Below, one piece after another: positions 59,906-64,000 of a DNA stretch of 64,000 nt. Numbering within the stretch: position 1 is the first letter of the stretch; every line of letters begins with the position of its first letter. The translations under genes and the position numbers were made by a program. Origin of the DNA: Bog-473 sp963737745 (GTDB lineage Bacteria > Actinomycetota > Acidimicrobiia > Acidimicrobiales > RAAP-2); assembly GCA_963737745.1 (NCBI GenBank), contig CAVTTR010000007.1, positions 620,001 through 684,000 of the forward strand. Reading direction: 5' to 3'. Below the pieces are notes generated by a model. It did no database searches, was not told where the DNA came from, and saw nothing but the letters and a program-made list of their open reading frames with translations.

Positions 59906-60619
59906 TCAGGACGTCCCGTTAGTCGAATCTGTCTCGCGCAGGGTGTAGCCGACGAGCCGGATGGTGTGGATGAGCGGCGGCCCGTGCTTCTCCAACTTCT
60001 TGCGCAAGTAGCTCACGTAGGTCTCGACCACATTGCCGTCGCCCCCGAAGTCGTAGTGCCAGACGTGGTCCAGGATCTGCGACTTGGAGAGCACGTGACG
60101 AGGATTGAGCAGGAAATAACGCAACAGATTGAACTCTGTTGCCGTCAATTGAATGTCGTTGCCGCCCCGGCGCACCTCGTGCGCGGTCTCATCCAGCTCG
60201 AGGTCGGCGAAGCGCAATATCCCGTCGTCATCCGGCTCATACCCGGTGCGGCGCAGAATGGCATGGACCCGGGCGATGAGCTCGGCCAAGGCGAATGGCT
60301 TGGTCACGTAGTCGTCGCCGCCGATGGTGAGTCCCGCCAGTTTGTCCTGCAGGGTGTCGCGGGCGGTCAAGAACAGGACCGGTACACGGACGCCATCGGC
60401 GCGCAGGCGACGCGTGACCTCGAGCCCGTCGAGGTCGGGCAACATCACGTCGAGGATCACCAGGTCGGGAGGATCGTCTTGCGCGTGTGCCAACGCCTTG
60501 CGCCCGGTCGTGGCCTCGTCGACGGTAAAACCCTCGTAGCGCAGCGACGTGGCAACCGCATCGACGATGGAGGGCTCGTCGTCCACCACCAGGACCCTGG
60601 GCCCGTTGTCAGTTTTCAC
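59906..60619 (-). CDS. OmpR-family response regulator
   Basis: A 237-residue regulator. Receiver domain: RVLVVDDEPSIVDAVATSLR, the phospho-acceptor Asp in DLVILDVMLPDLDGLEVTRR, FLTARDTLQDKLAGLTIGGD and DYVTKPFALAELIARVHAIL. C-terminal winged helix: LDETAHEVRRGGNDIQLTAT, EFNLLRYFLLNPRHVLSKSQ, NVVETYVSYLRKKLEKHG, IRLVGYTLRE. Close in layout to TrcR/TcrX regulators. The operon's promoter region carries a three-copy direct repeat with 11-bp spacing, the hallmark of OmpR-type binding, so autoregulation is likely. Confidence 0.95.
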   Translation of the reverse strand: MKTDNGPRVLVVDDEPSIVDAVATSLRYEGFTVDEATTGRKALAHAQDDPPDLVILDVMLPDLDGLEVTRRLRADGVRVPVLFLTARDTLQDKLAGLTIGGDDYVTKPFALAELIARVHAILRRTGYEPDDDGILRFADLELDETAHEVRRGGNDIQLTATEFNLLRYFLLNPRHVLSKSQILDHVWHYDFGGDGNVVETYVSYLRKKLEKHGPPLIHTIRLVGYTLRETDSTNGTS

Positions 60620-60669
60620 CGTTCGTACCTCCCTGCTGCACAGGATTTCACCGAGAGTTCCTCCTAAAG

Positions 60670-60696
60670 TGTGGCCTCACTGTGGTCCCGCTGTGA
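60670..60696. promoter_or_regulatory. Three direct repeats (TGTGG/TGTGA) at 11-bp spacing upstream of the two-component operon
   Basis: TGTGG at 60670-60674, TGTGG at 60681-60685 and TGTGA at 60692-60696 are exactly 11 bp apart, one helical turn. They lie 50-80 bases upstream of the response-regulator ATG. On the operon strand they read CACAG, CACAG and CACAC. Tandem sites phased to one turn are typical of OmpR/PhoB-family operators. Identification of the binder is inference. Confidence 0.65.
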
Positions 60697-60725
60697 GAAA
60701 TTGGACGAGGGTGGCGGCTCGAGGC

Positions 60726-62018
60726 TCACAATGTCAGCTCGATCAAGGCCCGCCGCAGCAGATCGAGGGCCGAAATGGCGCCGTACTGGCGCACCCGCTC
60801 CCGATCACCCGGGACTCGGAGCTCGCGGATCTGCGGAGCAGCCCCCGGGAGAGCCAGGCCGACGAAGACAGTGCCGGGCGCCACACCTTCCTGGTCTTCC
60901 GGGCCTGCAACCCCAGTGATACCTAGCCCGATATCGGAGCCCGTGGCCCGACGCACTCCCATTGCCATGGCCGCCGCCGCCGCTTCGGAGACGACGGGTC
61001 CCACCGGCACGTCGAGGAGGTCGAATTTGACCTGCTCGTGATAGGCCACGACGCCACCGCGGAACCAGTTCGAGGCACCGGGAACGTTGACCAGCCGAGA
61101 GGCGATGAGCCCGCCGGTCAGCGACTCGGCCACACCCAAGGTGAGGCCGCGGGCCCGCAGTAGGGCGGCCACGGCGACCTCCATGGACTCTTCGTCGAGA
61201 CCGAACACTATGTCGCCCAACTGGGTCTCAATGGCCTCTCGGTCCGCTTTCTCCTCCCGATCCAAGAGGGCGGTCGCTTCGGCCAGCGTGGCGGCGCGAG
61301 CGGTGATGCGCACCTTGATGCCCTCGATACCCGACGCCAGAAAGGCGAGCGTGACCGATCCGGCCGGTACGCCCTCGGCGTCCGCGTCCTGCGCATCGAG
61401 CACGTCGATGCGGCCCTGGAGCGCTTCGGCCAACCCCGACTCGCTCGCTCCCCACGTCCGCAGCACGCGGCTCACGATGACCGCCTCTTCACCGGCTTGG
61501 GCCATACGGGCCCGCAGATCGGGCAGGATGCCACGTTCGAACATTTCAGCCATCTCATAGGGCACGCCGGGAACGGCATAGATGACCTTGTTGCCCAGCG
61601 GGCAGATGAGGCCCGGGGCGGTCCCGATCACCTGGGGGATGAGGGAGGCGCCCACCGGCACATCGGCCTGACGCAGATTGTTGTCCGCCATCGTGCGGCC
61701 CCGGGCGGCGAAGAACTCCGTTATCAGCTTCACGATCTGCGGGTCGCGCACCAGTTCGACCCCCATGACTTCGGCGATGGCCTCCCGCGTGATGTCGTCC
61801 TGCGTCGGACCCAGCCCACCGCAGACGATGATGCCGTCGCTCCGGGCCAACGCCGTGCGAAAGGCCAACACGATCCGCTCATGGTTGTCGCCCACGGCCT
61901 GATGGAAATGCGACGTCACACCCGCCGAGGCGAGCCGGTCGCCCAGCCAGGCTGAATTCGTGTCGGCGATCTGGCCCAGGAGCAGTTCGGTGCCTACGGC
62001 CACGATCTCGATTCTCAT
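60726..62018 (-). CDS. cinA: CinA-family protein (competence/damage-inducible, nicotinamide mononucleotide deamidase)
   Basis: A 430-residue protein with an N-terminal MoCF-like/COG1058 domain: EIVAVGTELLLGQIADTNSA, IVCGGLGPTQDDITREAIAE, MADNNLRQADVPVGA, NKVIYAVPGVPYEMAEMFER, and a C-terminal PncC NMN-deamidase domain: TLGVAESLTGGLIASRLVNV, WFRGGVVAYHEQVKFDLLDV and LGITGVAGPEDQEGVAPGTV. The ATG at 62018 is preceded by AGGAGG. It overlaps the pgsA stop by 4 nt. A longer frame open to 62234 encodes a basic, unconserved leader antisense-like to pgsA. Confidence 0.95.
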   Translation of the reverse strand: MRIEIVAVGTELLLGQIADTNSAWLGDRLASAGVTSHFHQAVGDNHERIVLAFRTALARSDGIIVCGGLGPTQDDITREAIAEVMGVELVRDPQIVKLITEFFAARGRTMADNNLRQADVPVGASLIPQVIGTAPGLICPLGNKVIYAVPGVPYEMAEMFERGILPDLRARMAQAGEEAVIVSRVLRTWGASESGLAEALQGRIDVLDAQDADAEGVPAGSVTLAFLASGIEGIKVRITARAATLAEATALLDREEKADREAIETQLGDIVFGLDEESMEVAVAALLRARGLTLGVAESLTGGLIASRLVNVPGASNWFRGGVVAYHEQVKFDLLDVPVGPVVSEAAAAAMAMGVRRATGSDIGLGITGVAGPEDQEGVAPGTVFVGLALPGAAPQIRELRVPGDRERVRQYGAISALDLLRRALIELTL

Positions 62019-62593
62019 GCGCCGGCCTCCTTGAATGCCCGCCGCCCGTCGGCCAGATATTGCCCGCCCGTGACGATGGTCAGGGCGGCCGCGATCCACA
62101 CCACCGTGACGTGTACCCCGTGATGGTGGACGAGCGGGGGAGCGAGGCAACTCCCGACGGCCAGATCCTGCACGAAGGTCTTGAGCTTGGCCGAGTTGCG
62201 GGCCGGAATGGAGACACCACGGCGGGCGGCCCACGAGCGATAGAGCTGCATGCCGACCTCACGGATGCCGATCAGGACCACCGGCCACCAAGGCAAGGTG
62301 CCCTCGCTGGCCAAGGTCACCAGGGCTCCGAGCACGAGAGCCTTGTCGGCCAAGGGATCCAGAAAGGCGCCCGACCGGGTCGTACCCTGACGGCGGGCAA
62401 TGTACCCATCGAGCCCGTCGCTGGCAGCGAAGATGAAACCCACGGCGAGGTTGAACCAGGTGGCGCCCCACACCACGATCATGATGACGAAGACCGGTGC
62501 GGCGAGGAGCCGCGCGATCGTCACGGCGTTGGCTGGGGTGGCCAGCGCGGTGGGTCCGAAGGTCGTGTGGCGGCGGGCTTCGGTTTCGCTCAC
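62015..62593 (-). CDS. pgsA: CDP-alcohol phosphatidyltransferase (PgsA-like)
   Basis: A 192-residue integral membrane enzyme with the CDP-OH-P signature D-G-x2-A-R-x8-G-x3-D-x3-D in SDGLDGYIARRQGTTRSGAF followed by LDPLADK. NAVTIARLLAAPVFVIMIVV precedes it. Most likely makes phosphatidylglycerol-phosphate from CDP-diacylglycerol and glycerol-3-phosphate; a different alcohol acceptor (inositol-phosphate) cannot be fully excluded. 4-nt overlaps with rimO and cinA on both sides. Confidence 0.92.
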   Translation of the reverse strand: MSETEARRHTTFGPTALATPANAVTIARLLAAPVFVIMIVVWGATWFNLAVGFIFAASDGLDGYIARRQGTTRSGAFLDPLADKALVLGALVTLASEGTLPWWPVVLIGIREVGMQLYRSWAARRGVSIPARNSAKLKTFVQDLAVGSCLAPPLVHHHGVHVTVVWIAAALTIVTGGQYLADGRRAFKEAGA

Positions 62594-63999
62594 GGCCCTG
62601 AGACCTCCGCGGACCAGTCAGGCAACGCCGTGGACACGAGAGGACAATCCCCGTACAGGTCGGGTCCCACGGCGGCGGTGATGACCACCTCAATCAATTC
62701 GCCCGCCACGGTGTCGTTGGGGAGATGCACGATGCCGTCGATCTCGGGGGCCTCGTGGACGGTGCGGCCCCGACCCGGTGCGTCGACGAGCACCTGGCGC
62801 TTTTGGCCGACGAGAAGATCGCGACGAGCGGCGGTGATGGCGTCCTGAAGCTCAGCACACTCGCGCAAGCGCTCCATGGCCAGTGCGGGCGGCACCTGAT
62901 CCGGTAGGTCGGCGGCATGCGTGCCGACTTCGTTGGAGAAGGGGAAGAATCCGGCCCAATCCAGCTGTGCTTCGACCAGGAACTCCAACAGGCGGTCGTG
63001 ATCGCGCTCGGTTTCCCCCGGATAGCCCAAAATGAAGGAGGAGCGGAAGGTCGCGTGCGCCTCCGTGGCCCGGATGTCGGCGATGCGGCGCAGAAAGCGC
63101 TCGCCGTCCCCCCAGCGACGCATGCGGGCCAACAGGGGTCTCGATACATGCTGGAGGGAAAGGTCGAAGTACGGCACACCGGTGGCGAGCACGGCCTCGA
63201 TCAACTCGTCGGTGAGGCCAGATGGATAGAGGTACAGCAGACGCGTGCGCTCGACCCGGGCCGAGACGGCGCGGGTCAAAGCCGCGATGGGAGACGTGCC
63301 AGCCTTGACTCGTTCTCCGGGCCGTGACCGGTCCCGGCCGTACGATGCCAGGTCCTGAGCCACCAGGACGATCTCGCGGACGGGCGGCGCATCCAACCCG
63401 GCCGGCGTGATCCCTCCGGCCAACAGCAGCTCCACCTCGTCCATCACCTCGTCGACCTGCCGAGAGCGCTGCTTGCCCCGGAAGGAGGGAATGGCACAGA
63501 AGCCACAGATGCGATCACATCCCTCGGCCACCTTGACGTAGGCCCACGGGACCTCAGAGGCCGGGCGTGCCAGTTCGAGGAGGTCAAAGCCCTGAGACGG
63601 TCGAGGACCCGGTTTGCGGGCCAGTACGACAGGGACTCCCGCCGGGGCACTCGGCCCAGGGTGGGTGGTAACGGGGACGAAATCGATACCGAAGCCGGCC
63701 ACCAGGTCTACTTCGGGCAGTGCATCGGATATCTCGTCCCCGTAACGCTCCGCCATGCAGCCGGTCACCACGAGTCGAGCGCCAGGGCGACGGAGCTCGG
63801 CCAGCTCCAATACGGCGTCTATGGACTCTTGGCGGGCCGACTCAATAAAAGCGCAGGTGTTGACCACGACCAGATCGGCGTCGGCCGCACTGGCGGCCCG
63901 CCGATACCCCTGACCTGCCAGACGTCCCTCCAGCTTGTCCGAGTCAACCTGGTTCTTGGGGCACCCCAGAGTCTGCAACCAGTACCGACCCTCGACCAC
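62590..63999 (-). CDS. rimO: Ribosomal protein S12 methylthiotransferase RimO (5' end at window edge)
   Basis: A radical-SAM methylthiotransferase. N-terminal UPF0004 domain with three cluster cysteines (TLGCPKNQVDSDKLEG; VVNTCAFIESARQESID; LVVTGCMAERYGDE), radical-SAM motif C-x3-C-x2-C in VAEGCDRICGFCAIPSFRGK, PYFDLSLQHVSRPLLARMRR, and a C-terminal TRAM domain (RDLLVGQKRQVLVDAPGRGR). LGCPKNxVDS and overall order favour RimO over MiaB. The first codon in the window is GTG at 63999, which fits the family start, but upstream sequence is not visible so the N-terminus could be slightly longer. Confidence 0.94.
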   Translation of the reverse strand: MVEGRYWLQTLGCPKNQVDSDKLEGRLAGQGYRRAASAADADLVVVNTCAFIESARQESIDAVLELAELRRPGARLVVTGCMAERYGDEISDALPEVDLVAGFGIDFVPVTTHPGPSAPAGVPVVLARKPGPRPSQGFDLLELARPASEVPWAYVKVAEGCDRICGFCAIPSFRGKQRSRQVDEVMDEVELLLAGGITPAGLDAPPVREIVLVAQDLASYGRDRSRPGERVKAGTSPIAALTRAVSARVERTRLLYLYPSGLTDELIEAVLATGVPYFDLSLQHVSRPLLARMRRWGDGERFLRRIADIRATEAHATFRSSFILGYPGETERDHDRLLEFLVEAQLDWAGFFPFSNEVGTHAADLPDQVPPALAMERLRECAELQDAITAARRDLLVGQKRQVLVDAPGRGRTVHEAPEIDGIVHLPNDTVAGELIEVVITAAVGPDLYGDCPLVSTALPDWSAEVSGP

Positions 64000-64000
64000 T

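Noticed and set aside
60726..62234. Longer CinA with a 72-residue N-terminal extension
   Set aside because: The extension is Arg/Gly/Pro-rich and overlaps pgsA in another frame; AGGAGG before ATG 62018 and the conserved start there decide the shorter form.

Overview
The window is high-GC DNA from an actinomycete. Support for Actinomycetota: an MshA-type mycothiol glycosyltransferase next to a YbjN protein, a rex-hemA-hemC-cobA/hemD-hemB-hemL run, a CGAAC-N4-GTTCG SOS box upstream of recA, and a rimO-pgsA-cinA cluster. The mix of acyl-CoA/lipid catabolism genes would fit a lineage such as Acidimicrobiia, but class-level placement is a guess. I see no phage genes, transposases, CRISPR array or rRNA.

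Layout. 0-9.5 kb: lipid/acyl-CoA catabolism (acyl-CoA synthetase, branched-chain-type substrate-binding protein, acyl-CoA dehydrogenase, VOC protein, DUF35-thiolase fusion, nitroreductase, APH-like kinase). Two of these genes carry clustered +1 frameshifts, and an SDR remnant lies among them. 9.5-21.7 kb: purU, then an apparently continuous minus-strand run XRE regulator-mshA-ybjN-proC-SAM hydroxide adenosyltransferase-rex-hemA-hemC-cobA/hemD-hemB-hemL. This run links thiol redox, NADH sensing and tetrapyrrole synthesis. 21.8-26.8 kb: sodA, a small zinc-finger protein, two divergent citrate synthases with different N-terminal domains (HTH and CBS pair), a DUF4395 membrane protein and a hemerythrin.

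26.9-31.4 kb: a cyclic-di-GMP-I riboswitch followed by four co-directional exported or membrane-anchored proteins (two low-complexity repeat proteins, a BNR-repeat lipoprotein, an LppX-like anchored protein). This is the best candidate for an undescribed system: a second-messenger-controlled cell-surface locus. 31.5-33.6 kb: GNAT acetyltransferase and prfC. 33.65-40.4 kb: a probable decayed genomic island (corA, two alpha/beta hydrolases, an orphan FtsX-type permease) bounded by tRNA-Lys(UUU) and a degenerate copy of that tRNA's 3' half.

40.5-51.3 kb: PadR regulator, several hydrolases, TrhA, serB, an acyltransferase, a Tat-exported DMFase-like protein, a DUF3048 lipoprotein and a methyltransferase. 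51.3-64 kb: recA with its SOS box, two paralogous exported LppX-like proteins, a membrane-glycosylation pair (GT39 and GT2-GtrA), a two-component system with an 11-bp-phased direct-repeat operator, then cinA-pgsA-rimO joined by 4-nt overlaps. The recA and cinA-pgsA-rimO genes, often close together in actinobacteria, are separated here by about 8 kb of envelope and signalling genes.
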